Counted from the stretch's first letter, positions 16,928 to 27,133 are shown. The stretch is DNA of 64,000 nt from Microbispora triticiradicis (GCA_003260025.2 QFZU02000056.1:62001-126000); one strand, 5' to 3'. Numbers and translations: made by a program. Notes: generated by a model from the letters alone, not told the origin.

Positions 16928-18982
16928 GTGATCGCTTTGTCCGCGGACGGCGTCGGCGTCGTCCTCGAGCTCGCCGGCCCGCGTCCGCCGCGGGTGTTGC
17001 ACTGGGGTGTCTGCCCAGGACCGCTCACCGGGCTTCCGCCGGTGCCCGGCCAGGATGTGGTGCCCGGCCAAGGCGACGGCTGGTTCGGCCGACCGGTGCT
17101 GTCCGGGCGTCACGACAGCGGCTGGCGTCCGTCCCGGTTCACCTTGGCCGAGGCCGTCACCGTGAACGGAAGCCGTGTCGAGGCGCTTGCCAAGGACCCT
17201 GACTGTGGCCTCGAACTGACCACCGAGATCGAGCTGACGGCTCAGGGTGTGCTGCGGATGCGCCACACGCTCCTCAACACCGCCACCTCGCCGTACTCGC
17301 TGGATCGCCTGGCCTGCCTGATGCCGCTGCCCGCGCAGGCCGGCGAGGTGCTCGACTTCGCCGGCCGCTGGGCCAGGGAGCGGTCCCCGCAGCGGGCGCC
17401 GCTGCGCCAAGGCGCCTGGTCACGAGAGAACCGCCGTGGCCGGACCTGGTTCGACGCCGGCCCGCTCGTCGTCGGCACTCCGGGGTTCGGGTTCCGGACC
17501 GGCGAAGTGTGGGGGGTGCACATCGCCTGGAGCGGCAACCAGGTCCAGTACGTCGAGCGGCTCCCGGAGGGGGACAGCGTGCTCGCCGCCGGCGAGCTGC
17601 TCGAACCCGGCGAGGTACGGCTCGGCCAGGGGGAGTCGTACAGTACGCCGTGGGTGTACTTCGCGGCCTCCGACGCCGGTCTGGACGGGTTGAGCCGCAG
17701 GTTCCACGCCATGCTGCGCGCCCGGGCGACTCATCCCGGATCGGCGCGCCCGGTGACGATGAACACCTGGGAGGCGGTCTACTTCGACCACCGCGAGGAC
17801 CGCCTGCTCGCGCTCGCCGACGCCGCGGCGGAGGTGGGCGCCGAGCGGTTCGTCGTCGACGACGGCTGGTTCCGCCACCGTAGGAGCGACGACGCGGGCC
17901 TGGGCGACTGGTACGTGGACGAGACCGTCTGGCCCGACGGCCTGCACAAACTGGTCCGGCGGGTGCGCGAGCACGGCATGCAGTTCGGGCTGTGGTTCGA
18001 ACCCGAGATGGCCAACCTCGACTCCGATCTGGTTCGTGCCCACCCGGACTGGCTGCTGGCCGACCCGCAGCGGTGGCCGCTACCCCGACGCAACCAGCAC
18101 GTTCTGGACCTGGCGCATCCCGAGGTGTACGCCTACCTGCTGGAACGGATCAGCAGCATGGTGGCCGAGTACGACATCGACTACATCAAGTGGGATCACA
18201 ACCGTGACCTGGCCGAGCCCGTGCATGAAGGCGTGCCCGGTACTCATGCGCAGACCGAGGCCGTCTACCGGCTGCTGGACGGGCTGCGCGCCCGGTTCCC
18301 CACGCTGGAAATCGAGTCGTGCTCCTCCGGGGGCGCCCGGGCCGATCTCGGCATTCTGGAGCGCACCGACCGTGTCTGGGGCTCGGACAACATCGACCCC
18401 ATCGAACGCCAGCACATCCAGCGGTGGACCAGCCTGCTGCTGCCGTACGAGCTGATCGGCTCACACGTCGGCTCCTCCCCATCCCACCTCACAGGGCGCG
18501 TCACCACGCTCGGTTTCCGGGCTGCCACCGCTTTGTTCGGACATGCCGGTATCGAGGCCGACATCACCGCATGGGCGCTCACCGAGCGGGCTGCGCTGGC
18601 CGAGTGGATCGCCCTGTACAAGGAGCTACGCCCACTGCTGCACACCGGCGAGGTGGTGCGGGCCGACCACCCCGACCCTGCCGCATGGGTCCACGGCATC
18701 GTGGCCCTCGACCGGAGCCGGGCCGTGTACTCCTATGTGCAGCTGGAGACCGGCGTCGTGGAGCGGACGGCGCCGATGCGACTACCGGGGCTCGACCCCG
18801 ACGCCGAGTACGTCGTCGAGGCCATCCCCGGCGAGGTGTCCGGCCCTCTCGACCGTCATCCCGACTGGGCGTCGAGCCATGTGCGGCTCACCGGCCGCGC
18901 CCTCGCCGCCATCGGCCTTCCCGCCCCACGGTTCGCCGACAGACCAGGCACCGCCTTCCTGTTTCTCTGCCTCCGGGTCTGA
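16928..18982 (+). CDS. GH36 alpha-galactosidase
   Basis: 684 residues. An N-terminal beta-sandwich domain is followed by the GH36 barrel with FVVDDGWF (about residue 308), then LWFEPEM. The nucleophile is Asp423 in DYIKWDHNRD and the acid/base is Asp487 in RVWGSDNID. The CSSGGARAD loop between them is typical. The GTG at 16928 was preferred to the TTG three bases earlier because of its distance from GGAG. There is no signal peptide, so it removes alpha-galactose from imported oligosaccharides. It follows the sensor gene by 64 bp and is probably in the same transcription unit as the beta-mannosidase. Its presence points to a galactose-branched substrate such as galactomannan. Confidence 0.93.
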   Translation: MIALSADGVGVVLELAGPRPPRVLHWGVCPGPLTGLPPVPGQDVVPGQGDGWFGRPVLSGRHDSGWRPSRFTLAEAVTVNGSRVEALAKDPDCGLELTTEIELTAQGVLRMRHTLLNTATSPYSLDRLACLMPLPAQAGEVLDFAGRWARERSPQRAPLRQGAWSRENRRGRTWFDAGPLVVGTPGFGFRTGEVWGVHIAWSGNQVQYVERLPEGDSVLAAGELLEPGEVRLGQGESYSTPWVYFAASDAGLDGLSRRFHAMLRARATHPGSARPVTMNTWEAVYFDHREDRLLALADAAAEVGAERFVVDDGWFRHRRSDDAGLGDWYVDETVWPDGLHKLVRRVREHGMQFGLWFEPEMANLDSDLVRAHPDWLLADPQRWPLPRRNQHVLDLAHPEVYAYLLERISSMVAEYDIDYIKWDHNRDLAEPVHEGVPGTHAQTEAVYRLLDGLRARFPTLEIESCSSGGARADLGILERTDRVWGSDNIDPIERQHIQRWTSLLLPYELIGSHVGSSPSHLTGRVTTLGFRAATALFGHAGIEADITAWALTERAALAEWIALYKELRPLLHTGEVVRADHPDPAAWVHGIVALDRSRAVYSYVQLETGVVERTAPMRLPGLDPDAEYVVEAIPGEVSGPLDRHPDWASSHVRLTGRALAAIGLPAPRFADRPGTAFLFLCLRV

Positions 18983-19285
18983 GCGGCAGCAGTGAATGGC
19001 GCGAAATGAAGTACGGTCCAGCGCCATGGCTTCCAATACATAGAAAGCGTCGATAAGGCATCCGCCGATCGCTGCGGTCAACGGGCAGAAATGGGACGGC
19101 GAATGAATCTTTCACGATATTGTCGCTGTTTGCCCAGTTCGGAGTGCCTGTGCGTGACGCAATGGTGCAGTCGGTTTTTTTTCACCCGAGAATTGGCGGG
19201 ACGGTAGAACTCCTGGCGATAAGAGTCGTCTCCCGGCGACCGTCGCCAGGTTCCCTTCACCTCAGTCTCGAGGGAGAAAGCGCAA
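18983..19285. other. Intergenic region and leader of the LPMO gene
   Basis: 303 bp without a gene. It is more AT-rich than its surroundings, holds a run of eight T (19175-19182), and the leader contains an 8-bp inverted repeat CCTGGCGA / TCGCCAGG (19212-19250, 23-nt spacer) ending 35 bp before the LPMO start. Promoter and leader of the LPMO gene are expected here. I saw no ROK-like site of the type found at 12097 and 13507. Confidence 0.5.
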
Positions 19286-20446
<1,161 letters not shown>

Positions 20447-20554
20447 TCCATGCCCGGCGGTCCCCTGAGGGGGGTCGCGGCTGAACCGGGTTGGCCGTCT
20501 TCGGCGAACCTGACGCCGAGCTGCGGTTCGGCCCAGATGCCGAGCGGGTAGCGT

Positions 20555-20587
20555 CCGCCTCGCCCTCAGTCACCGAGGGCGAGGCGG
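20555..20587. terminator. Bidirectional terminator between LPMO and histidine kinase genes
   Basis: A perfect 13-bp stem CCGCCTCGCCCTC / GAGGGCGAGGCGG with a 7-nt loop lies between two convergent genes. Confidence 0.7.
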
Positions 20588-20634
20588 GAACCCCAGCACC
20601 GCCCGTGCCGAGCCGGTCGGCTCCAGGGGAAGCA

Positions 20635-21879
20635 TCACGCCCGCTGGATGAGATTCCGTTCGCCGGTCGCGTTCCGGTCGAGGAGCGGCAGCCGGAGGAC
20701 GAACCGCGCGCCGCGCGGGGAGTCCTCGATGCGCAGGCTTCCCCGATGGGCGTTGGCGATGTCGCGAGAGATGGCGAGCCCCAGCCCGGTGCCGCCGGCG
20801 TCCCGGCGCCGTCCCTCGTCCAGTCGGGTGAATCGCTCGAAGACCCGCTCACGGTCAGCGGGGGCGATGCCGTTCCCGTCGTCGGTCACCGAGAGGACCG
20901 CCTGGCCGTCGGCGGATCCGACGCAGACCGTGACGCCGGTCGCCGCGTGCCGCCGCGCGTTGCTCAGCAGGTTGCCGACCAGCCGGATCAGCTGGATCCT
21001 CGAGCCGTGCGCCCACACGTCCCCGGCGGCGTAGAGCTCCACCGGCGTGCCGCCGAAGTGGGCGTCCACCTCCTCGGTGACCAGCGCCACGAGGTCGATC
21101 GGCTCGTGCGGCGCCGGCTGTCCTCCGCGTAGTCTGGCCATCGTCAGCAGGTCCTGCACGATCGCCTCCAGCCGGCCGGTGGCCGACAGTGCCCCCCGGA
21201 TGGTGTCGCGGGGGTCGACGTGATCGGGGTGGAGCAGTGCTTCCTCCAGTTGCACCCGCAGCCCGGCGATCGGTGTCCTGAGCTCGTGGGAGGCGACGGA
21301 GGCGAGCTGGCGCTGCTGCTCGGCCGGGCGCAGCGCCCGGCCGATGATCCACCACATGAGGCGGCCGCCCAGCAGGATGACGAGGAGCGCGGCCCCAGCG
21401 ATGAGGTATTCGAGTCGGTGCGTCGCGATAAGGGGTCGCTCGACCGTGCCGGCGTAGACGACGGGAGATTCGGGGGCCGGCGACACGCGGTTGGCCATGA
21501 GCAGGAGGCACGGCTCGCCCGGGTGGCACTCGACCCGCCGCTGGAGCCGGTTGTCGGGTGCGGGCCGGAACGTGCTCAGCCGTGGCCGCTCCGTCGCGCC
21601 CGGGCTGGCCTCCACAACCCTGCCGCGTGCGTCCACCAGTTGGACCAGGTCGACGGTGCCGGAGACGGAGTCGGGATTCGGCAGCACGCCGCCGCGCACC
21701 TGCGCGCTCCACTGGGCGGCGACCTGCTCGGCGTCAAAGAACACCTGGTCTTCGACCTTGTAGCGGATCGCCAGGTCCAGGCTCACGCCGCCCAGGACCG
21801 TGAGCAGGAGCACCAGCATCGTCGCCGTTGTCGTGTAGTACGTCTGCATCGAGTGCAGAGACGGCATCTGCCTCACCAT
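20635..21879 (-). CDS. Sensor histidine kinase without adjacent response regulator
   Basis: 414 residues. Two membrane segments (about 15-35 and 158-178) flank an extracytoplasmic sensor of about 120 residues with a possible Cys pair (VECHPGEPC). The HisKA motif is SVASHELRTPI with phospho-acceptor His198, followed by an ATPase domain with LIRLVGNLLSNARRH (N box), DDGNGIAP (G1) and GGTGLGLAI (G2). The ATG is preceded by CAGGAGA. No response regulator gene is adjacent. The promoter region contains a 16-bp palindrome identical in core to one before the neighbouring TetR gene, so its expression is probably under that repressor. Confidence 0.9.
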   Translation of the reverse strand: MVRQMPSLHSMQTYYTTTATMLVLLLTVLGGVSLDLAIRYKVEDQVFFDAEQVAAQWSAQVRGGVLPNPDSVSGTVDLVQLVDARGRVVEASPGATERPRLSTFRPAPDNRLQRRVECHPGEPCLLLMANRVSPAPESPVVYAGTVERPLIATHRLEYLIAGAALLVILLGGRLMWWIIGRALRPAEQQRQLASVASHELRTPIAGLRVQLEEALLHPDHVDPRDTIRGALSATGRLEAIVQDLLTMARLRGGQPAPHEPIDLVALVTEEVDAHFGGTPVELYAAGDVWAHGSRIQLIRLVGNLLSNARRHAATGVTVCVGSADGQAVLSVTDDGNGIAPADRERVFERFTRLDEGRRRDAGGTGLGLAISRDIANAHRGSLRIEDSPRGARFVLRLPLLDRNATGERNLIQRA

Positions 21880-21918
21880 TCTCCTGCCGCACCCGGTGGA
21901 CCACCACCATGGGCAAAT

Positions 21919-21934
21919 TGGACGATTTCGTCCA
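21919..21934. promoter_or_regulatory. TetR operator upstream of the histidine kinase gene
   Basis: TGGACGA-TT-TCGTCCA, a palindrome with perfect 7-bp arms, lies 40 bp before the kinase start. The same core occurs at 22689-22704 in front of the TetR gene. Confidence 0.65.
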
Positions 21935-21942
21935 CCTTGGGG

Positions 21943-22602
21943 TCAGTTGTCCGCTTGTGTCAAGCTGGCGACAGGGGTCTTGACCTGGGCTTTTATGTGG
22001 TCCAGTGCCATGTCGAGGGCGACGACGAGGGGTCGTTCGTCCTGCATGGTCTCGGCGAGCAGGTAGCCGCCCTGCATGGCGGCGATGAAGGCGACGGCGA
22101 GTTTCGCGGGGTCCGCGCCGGGGTCGAGCTCGCCGCTCTCCCGCATGCGGGAGAGGCCGTTCGCGAGCAGTTCCTGCCACCTGGCGAAGACGGCCGCCAG
22201 GGACTGGCGGGCGTCGTCGTAGCGGCAGGCGAGTTCGGTGGCCAGGGAGCCGATGGGGCATCTGTAGGGCACTTCGCGCTCCCAATGGCTCGTCACGATG
22301 GAGTCACGCCATCTCTCGAGATCCCGCATCGAGCGCACTTGGTCGAGTTGCGGCTTCTGAGAGGAGACCATGTGGTTCTCCCGCATCGCGATCACCTCGG
22401 TGATCAGCGCTTCCTTGTCCGGGAAGTAGTGATAGAGCTGCGACTTGCTGACGCCGCAGGCGTCCACCACCTGATCGAGGGTCGTCGCCGTCACCCCCTG
22501 CCGGAACATGAGGTTCGCGGCGGTCGTGACGATGCGCGCGCGAGTGGCCGCCCCGCGGGCGGTGAGCCGCGGAGAATCATTCCCTGGCCTTCGAACGGCC
22601 AT
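21943..22602 (-). CDS. TetR family transcriptional regulator
   Basis: 219 residues with an N-terminal HTH (ATRARIVTTAANLMFRQGV, then DACGVSKSQLYHYFPDKEAL) and a C-terminal domain containing CPIGSLATEL, as in the AcrR-like group with a TetR_C_16-type core. The ATG at 22602 gives the normal family length; longer readings add low-complexity Arg/Pro sequence. Operator copies lie before this gene and after its stop codon in front of the kinase gene, so it probably represses both. The ligand is unknown. Confidence 0.88.
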   Translation of the reverse strand: MAVRRPGNDSPRLTARGAATRARIVTTAANLMFRQGVTATTLDQVVDACGVSKSQLYHYFPDKEALITEVIAMRENHMVSSQKPQLDQVRSMRDLERWRDSIVTSHWEREVPYRCPIGSLATELACRYDDARQSLAAVFARWQELLANGLSRMRESGELDPGADPAKLAVAFIAAMQGGYLLAETMQDERPLVVALDMALDHIKAQVKTPVASLTQADN

Positions 22603-22688
22603 GTGGCAACCCCACCTTCCGGCGCGCCGGCCCGCTGGAGCCATGCCGGAGGAACGGCCTTGACAATTACTGACATACCACCACAAAC

Positions 22689-22704
22689 TAGACGAAATCG
22701 TCCA
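22689..22704. promoter_or_regulatory. TetR operator upstream of its own gene
   Basis: TAGACGA-AA-TCGTCCA, about 87 bp before the TetR start. Its reverse complement matches the 21919-21934 site in 15 of 16 positions. Confidence 0.65.
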
Positions 22705-22739
22705 GTCCGTCGCCGGGATCGTCCGACGGTCACCCGTTG

Positions 22740-23303
22740 TCAGGACCACTTTCTGTGAGCGGGTCTCCTCCTCCACCACATCAGCAGTGCCCCGGCTCCG
22801 GCGAGTGCCACCCCTGCCATGGCAACCCATGTCCAGCCGGGGAGGCCGCCCTGCTCGTCCGTCTCGGCCATCGCGCTCACGGGCGTACGTGACGGTGCCG
22901 GAGCGCTGGACACGGGGGCAGTCTGCAGTGGAGCCGTCGATGACCGCACGGTGAACGGGATCTCGCCTTCGAGGGGGCGGCCATCGGCGGAGACGACGCG
23001 CCAGACGACGGTGTAGCTGCCGGAGGGAAGCGGCTCGTCGACGTCCACGAACACCTTGGCGCCGCGAACCCGGGGTGTGCCGGACGGGAAGCGCTGCCCG
23101 GCCGCGTCGTGCAGGAGCACGACGGGATAGCGCACGTTGTTGTTGAACTCCAGCTCGACGAGGTCGAGGCCGGAGACCACGGCGTTGCTGACGGGTGTGC
23201 TCGATCGCAGGGTGTCGTGTGCCAGCGCCGGTGCGGCGAACACTCCCAGAACGGCGCATAGAAGGCCGAGGAGCAGAAACGCTCTGGCTGGTTTCCCTGT
23301 CAC
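22740..23303 (-). CDS. copC: CopC-like copper-binding protein, membrane anchored
   Basis: 187 residues. The signal peptide is cleaved at PALA, leaving HDTLRSSTP, so a histidine is the mature N-terminus as in CopC. The cupredoxin-like beta barrel ends WRVVSADGRPLEGEIPFTV, which is diagnostic of CopC. A Ser/Pro/Ala linker and one C-terminal membrane helix (about 155-175) with basic tail follow, anchoring it outside the cytoplasmic membrane. It probably binds Cu(II) for delivery to the nearby copper system. It overlaps the preceding shortened copy by ATGA. Confidence 0.9.
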   Translation of the reverse strand: MTGKPARAFLLLGLLCAVLGVFAAPALAHDTLRSSTPVSNAVVSGLDLVELEFNNNVRYPVVLLHDAAGQRFPSGTPRVRGAKVFVDVDEPLPSGSYTVVWRVVSADGRPLEGEIPFTVRSSTAPLQTAPVSSAPAPSRTPVSAMAETDEQGGLPGWTWVAMAGVALAGAGALLMWWRRRPAHRKWS

Positions 23304-23713
23304 TCGCCCTCACCGTTCTCGTGACCCGACGGGCGGTCCTCCGAGTTGCCCGGGAGAGGTGGCGTCGCCGGTCTCCCGCCCCGCGCCACCAGGACGGCGG
23401 CCGCTCCGAGAACCGCGACCGCGGCCACGACCGCCCAGATCCAGCCCGGTGTGCCGGTCTCCTGATCCGGGCGGTCCGCTCCGGTCGCCGGGATGGCGGG
23501 CGCAGCCCCTCGGGCCGATGCCGCCGACGAGGATCCGACGACGAACGGTATCTCCCCTTGGATCGGGTGGCCGTCGGAGGAGACCACCCGCCAGGCGCTC
23601 CAGGCATACGGGTAGGCCGTGGCCCGGCGGGTGACGGCGGGCAGTGGTGTCATCGGGGATCTCCAGTCATCGTGTGCGAACACCTGCGGGCGCGCGGGCC
23701 GTACCGACCGCAT
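23300..23713 (-). pseudogene. Internally deleted CopC copy
   Basis: 137 residues. The region YAWSAWRVVSSDGHPIQGEI, a short linker and a C-terminal membrane helix match the intact CopC encoded downstream. Only a trace of the mature N-terminus remains (VFAHDDWRSPMTP against AHDTLRSSTP), and the central 60-70 residues of the barrel are missing, as is a proper signal peptide. The reading frame is open to the stop. The best reading is a tandem copC duplicate that lost its core; a novel small membrane protein is less likely. Confidence 0.65.
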
Positions 23714-23794
23714 GAGCGGTCCGCCGGGGCGTCGAGGCGTGCCGCTTCCGCGGGCAGGCCGCGCGCAGGAACCCTCAGAAAGGCTCGGAGAGAA

Positions 23795-24364
23795 TCACAG
23801 GAACACGAGAACCGGCGGTCCGCGCCGGATGACGGCGTGTCGCAGGACAGCCCCGCGCCGAGGCTCTCGGTCGAGGTCGTACGACGCGAGCCGGGGGCGG
23901 GGGCGTAGGCGGGCAAAGAGCTGAAACACCGCGAGCACGGCCCGGAGCCAGCGGAGCGCTCCTGTGCCGATCTTGCGCAGGATCGACCACAGCGCCGCCT
24001 CGCCCCGCGACAGCCACCACCCCGTGACCACCGCCGCTGTGACATGCGCGGTGAGCATCCCGGCGCCCACCCCCAGCCGGTGCGAGTGCGCCACGGCCGT
24101 CGTCTCCACCGACGGCGAGAGGGACGCGAGGAGTTCGTGCAGGAAGGCCTGGGCTGACAGGAGCAGGCCGATGACGACCCATGGCGACCGCTCCCGGCCC
24201 GCCATCGCCGTGGCGGTGGTCATGACGGCCGCTCCGCCCACGAGAAGGGCACGGAGAGTCGGGGTGGCCCCGCCGGCGAACCAGTGCGCGCCTACGGCGA
24301 GGAGCACGCAGACGACCGTGAAGGCGGCCGACCGCGCGAGTCGCAGGGGTAAGGCGGCGCGCAT
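23795..24364 (-). CDS. Integral membrane protein, paralogue of the divergent gene
   Basis: 189 residues from an ATG at 24364, chosen because MRAALPLRLARSAAF aligns with the start of the divergent paralogue. Four hydrophobic helices fill residues about 8-150. Between helices three and four is a histidine-containing loop (VAHSHRLGVGAGMLTAH). The tail of about 45 residues is basic and cytosolic by charge. No named family is recognised. The copper genes on both sides and the His/Met loop suggest metal binding, but this is inference. Confidence 0.7.
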   Translation of the reverse strand: MRAALPLRLARSAAFTVVCVLLAVGAHWFAGGATPTLRALLVGGAAVMTTATAMAGRERSPWVVIGLLLSAQAFLHELLASLSPSVETTAVAHSHRLGVGAGMLTAHVTAAVVTGWWLSRGEAALWSILRKIGTGALRWLRAVLAVFQLFARLRPRPRLASYDLDREPRRGAVLRHAVIRRGPPVLVFL

Positions 24365-24591
24365 GATGAAAACGACTATCGCACAGAGGCTGGTCAGCCC
24401 CAGTACCACGCCGTCTGCTCGTTCATGACGGGCTCGGGCCACTGCACGAGGGCGGAATCGCGGTGCCGGGCGACAGGCCCTTTCGTTCTCACCGGCGCTC
24501 GCGCTCTTTCAGGAAGTATTCGACCCGGTCGCGGCGTATGTCACCGTACGCACTGGGGGGCGGGGAGGCGTTGTGCGATGATTGCGGCGCC

Positions 24592-25164
24592 ATGAGAGCC
24601 ACCATGCCCTTCCGTGCCGTACGGGCCGCCGCGTTCGCCGCGGTCTCGGTGGCGCTCGGCGTCGGGGCGCATGCTGTCGGCGGCGGATCGGTCTCCGCGC
24701 TCGCCGTTCTCGTGGCCCTGCTCATCGCCTTCCTGCCCGCGCACGCCCTCGCCCGGCGTGAGCGGACGCTGGCCGTGATCCTGCCGGCCCTGGCGGCCTC
24801 ACAGGCGGCGCTCCACCTGCTGTTCTCGTTCGCGCACACCCTGGAGCCGGTCACCGCCGGCTCCGCGATGAGCGGGGGGCATATCCACTCCGGGCTGATG
24901 CCCGGCCTGGGCATGCTGATCATGCACGGCTGGGCGGTCGCACTGACGGCGGCGTGGCTGGCGCGTGGCGAGGCCCTGCTCTGGGCGCTGCTGCGCCGGC
25001 TGGCCGTCCGGCTGCGCATCGTGCTCGCCGTCTTCCCGGACCCGGCGTACGGCGCGGTCGTCGTCCCGGTGGTCGAGCGCCGGGTGGTCGCTCGGCCGGT
25101 CGTGCTCGGCCATTCGGTGGGCCGGCGCGGCCCTCCTGGCACCGTTCGCACTGTTCCTGCCTGA
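24592..25164 (+). CDS. Integral membrane protein with His/Met loop
   Basis: 190 residues from the ATG at 24592. Four helices; the loop between the second and third pair reads LLFSFAHTLEP and then SGGHIHSGLMPGLGMLIMHG, with several His and Met residues at the predicted outer face. The sequence is similar to that of the divergent gene over the whole membrane part. It is followed by the PCu(A)C copper chaperone gene (140 bp). The arrangement suggests a role in copper handling, but the family is unknown to me. Confidence 0.72.
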   Translation: MRATMPFRAVRAAAFAAVSVALGVGAHAVGGGSVSALAVLVALLIAFLPAHALARRERTLAVILPALAASQAALHLLFSFAHTLEPVTAGSAMSGGHIHSGLMPGLGMLIMHGWAVALTAAWLARGEALLWALLRRLAVRLRIVLAVFPDPAYGAVVVPVVERRVVARPVVLGHSVGRRGPPGTVRTVPA

Positions 25165-25304
25165 CCGTCACCCGGTCGGCGGGCTCTCTCTGATGTGACC
25201 GGCACCCCCCTCAGCGGCGGGTGCGTCCGACGTGCGCTCGCGTACGCCGAAATCGTTCAGTGCAGCGGTACCAGTCACCGGCTCAGCCGGGTGAAGGGAT
25301 CTTC

Positions 25305-25841
25305 ATGTTCTCCCGTGTCATGCTCGTCGTTCTCAGCCTGGGCGCAGTGACGGCCACGGCGGCCTGCGGTTCCGAAGGGACGTCCTCCGTCTCGGCGGTG
25401 GCGGCGGCCTCTCCGTCATCCGCCCCAGCCGCGCTCAGCATCACCGACCCCTGGGTCAAGACCGCCAAGAAGGGGATGACCGCCGCCTTCGGCACGCTGG
25501 TCAACAACTCCGATTCGGACGTCACCGTCATCGCCGGCAGCACGCCCGCGGCACCCATGGTGGAGTTGCACGAGGTCGTGGAGTCCAAGGGCAAGATGGT
25601 GATGCGGCCGAAGAAGGGCGGTTTCGTGGTCCCCGCCCACGGCTCCCACGTCCTGCAGCCCGGCGGCGACCACATCATGGTCATGGACGTGCCCTCCGAG
25701 ATCAAGCCGGGGTCCGAGGTGCCGTTCACGCTGGAGCTCAAGGGGGGCGGCACCTACACCTTCACGGCTCTGGGCAAGGACTTCGCCGGCGCCAAGGAGA
25801 ACTACCAGCCGGGCGCCGACATGGGCGGCATGGATGAGTGA
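25305..25841 (+). CDS. PCu(A)C-type copper chaperone lipoprotein
   Basis: 178 residues. The lipobox TAAC near residue 22 is followed by a Ser/Ala linker and the PCu(A)C beta domain. The copper ligands are recognisable as the spaced set H in VELHEVV, M in GKMVMRP, H in PAHGSH and the HxM in GGDHIMVMD. Proteins of this family carry Cu(I) outside the membrane to cytochrome oxidase or secreted cuproenzymes. The ATG has GAAGGGA upstream. The stop overlaps the start of the DyP gene by 8 bp, as in the Streptomyces ecuC/dtpA neighbourhood, so the two are co-expressed. Confidence 0.93.
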   Translation: MFSRVMLVVLSLGAVTATAACGSEGTSSVSAVAAASPSSAPAALSITDPWVKTAKKGMTAAFGTLVNNSDSDVTVIAGSTPAAPMVELHEVVESKGKMVMRPKKGGFVVPAHGSHVLQPGGDHIMVMDVPSEIKPGSEVPFTLELKGGGTYTFTALGKDFAGAKENYQPGADMGGMDE

Positions 25842-27090
25842 GCGGCATGATGAGGCGGAGCGTCTCTCCCGCCCGCGCCTGAGCCGCAGGGCGCTGCTGT
25901 CCGGCGGCGCCGTAGTGGCCGCCGCCGCGACGAGCGGGGCCGTCGTGGCGCGGGCGAGCGCCGACGACACGAGTACGGCCGGCCGTACCGTCGATCCGGA
26001 GGGGAACTCGCCCCGGGCGACGGCGGTGGAGCCGTTCTACGGAGCCCACCAGGCCGGTGTCGCGACGGCGCCGCAGGCGCACGCCGCGTTCGTGGCGTTC
26101 GACCTGCGGTCGGGCTCGGACCGGGAGAGTGTGGCGCGGCTGATGCGCGTGCTCACCGACGACGCCCGGCGCATCACCCAGGGACAGCCCGCGCTCGCCG
26201 ACACCGAGCCCCATCTGGCCGTGCTGCCCGCCCGGCTGACCGTCACCTTCGGCTTCGGACCGGGTCTGTTCGCGGCCACCAAGACGTCCGATCAGCGGCC
26301 GGAGTCCGTCGCTCCCCTCCCCGCGTTCGGCATCGACCGGCTGAAGGAGCGGTGGACGGGCGGTGACCTGCTCGTCCAGATCTGCGCGGACGACCCGCTC
26401 ACCGTCACCCACGCGCTGCGGGTGCTCGTCAAGGACGCCCGGTCGTTCGCGAAGGTCCGCTGGACCCAGCGGGGCTTCCGGCGGGCCGCGCACTCCCAGC
26501 AGCCCCACACCACCCAGCGCAACGTGATGGGACAGCTCGACGGGACCGTCAACCCCGTCGCCGGCACACCCGACTTCGATCGGGCGGTCTGGTTCGCCGG
26601 GGAGCAGGAGTGGCTGCGGGGCGGGACCACCCTGGTCCTGCGGCGCATCCGCGCCGAGATGGAGACCTGGGACGCCGCCGACACCGTCGCCAAGGAGTTC
26701 ACGATCGGCCGCCGCCTCACCGACGGCGCTCCGCTCACCGGCGCCCGCGAGCACGACGAACCGGACCTCGCGCGCCTCACCCCCGCCGGGCTGCCGGTCA
26801 TCTCCGAGTACGCCCATATCCGCCGGGCGCATGTCGCGGACCCCGGCGCGCGTATCCTCCGTCGCGTCTACAACTACGACGAGGGCGTCTCCGCCGACGG
26901 CACCGCCGACACCGGGCTGTTGTTCGCCTCTTACCAGGCCGACATCGCCCGGCAGTTCATCCCGATCCAGCAGCGACTGGCCGAGGCGGACCTGCTGAAC
27001 GAGTGGACGACGCCGATCGGCTCCGCCGTGTTCGCCGTTCCTCCCGGCTGCGGCCCCAAGGGATGGATCGGAGAGACCTTGCTGTCCTGA
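25834..27090 (+). CDS. Tat-exported DyP-type haem peroxidase
   Basis: 418 residues. The twin-arginine signal SRRALLSGG is followed by a hydrophobic Ala-rich stretch. The DyP signature GQLDGTVNP carries the catalytic Asp of the GxxDG motif, and the conserved segment GAREHDEPDL and the C-terminal FASYQADIARQFIPIQQRL fit the EfeB/DtpA group. In that group the haem iron is held by a His in the C-terminal half. In Streptomyces lividans DtpA works with a copper chaperone in GlxA maturation; the chaperone gene overlapping this one supports the same partnership. No glxA gene is in the window. Confidence 0.92.
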   Translation: MSERHDEAERLSRPRLSRRALLSGGAVVAAAATSGAVVARASADDTSTAGRTVDPEGNSPRATAVEPFYGAHQAGVATAPQAHAAFVAFDLRSGSDRESVARLMRVLTDDARRITQGQPALADTEPHLAVLPARLTVTFGFGPGLFAATKTSDQRPESVAPLPAFGIDRLKERWTGGDLLVQICADDPLTVTHALRVLVKDARSFAKVRWTQRGFRRAAHSQQPHTTQRNVMGQLDGTVNPVAGTPDFDRAVWFAGEQEWLRGGTTLVLRRIRAEMETWDAADTVAKEFTIGRRLTDGAPLTGAREHDEPDLARLTPAGLPVISEYAHIRRAHVADPGARILRRVYNYDEGVSADGTADTGLLFASYQADIARQFIPIQQRLAEADLLNEWTTPIGSAVFAVPPGCGPKGWIGETLLS

Positions 27091-27133
27091 CGCCGCCGGC
27101 CGCTCGCGCTCGGCCGGTGAGCGGTCACCGGCA

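Noticed and set aside
21220-22758. 512-codon open frame on the plus strand across the kinase and TetR genes
   Set aside because: Low-complexity composition, no RBS, and it covers two well-supported minus-strand genes and the operators between them.
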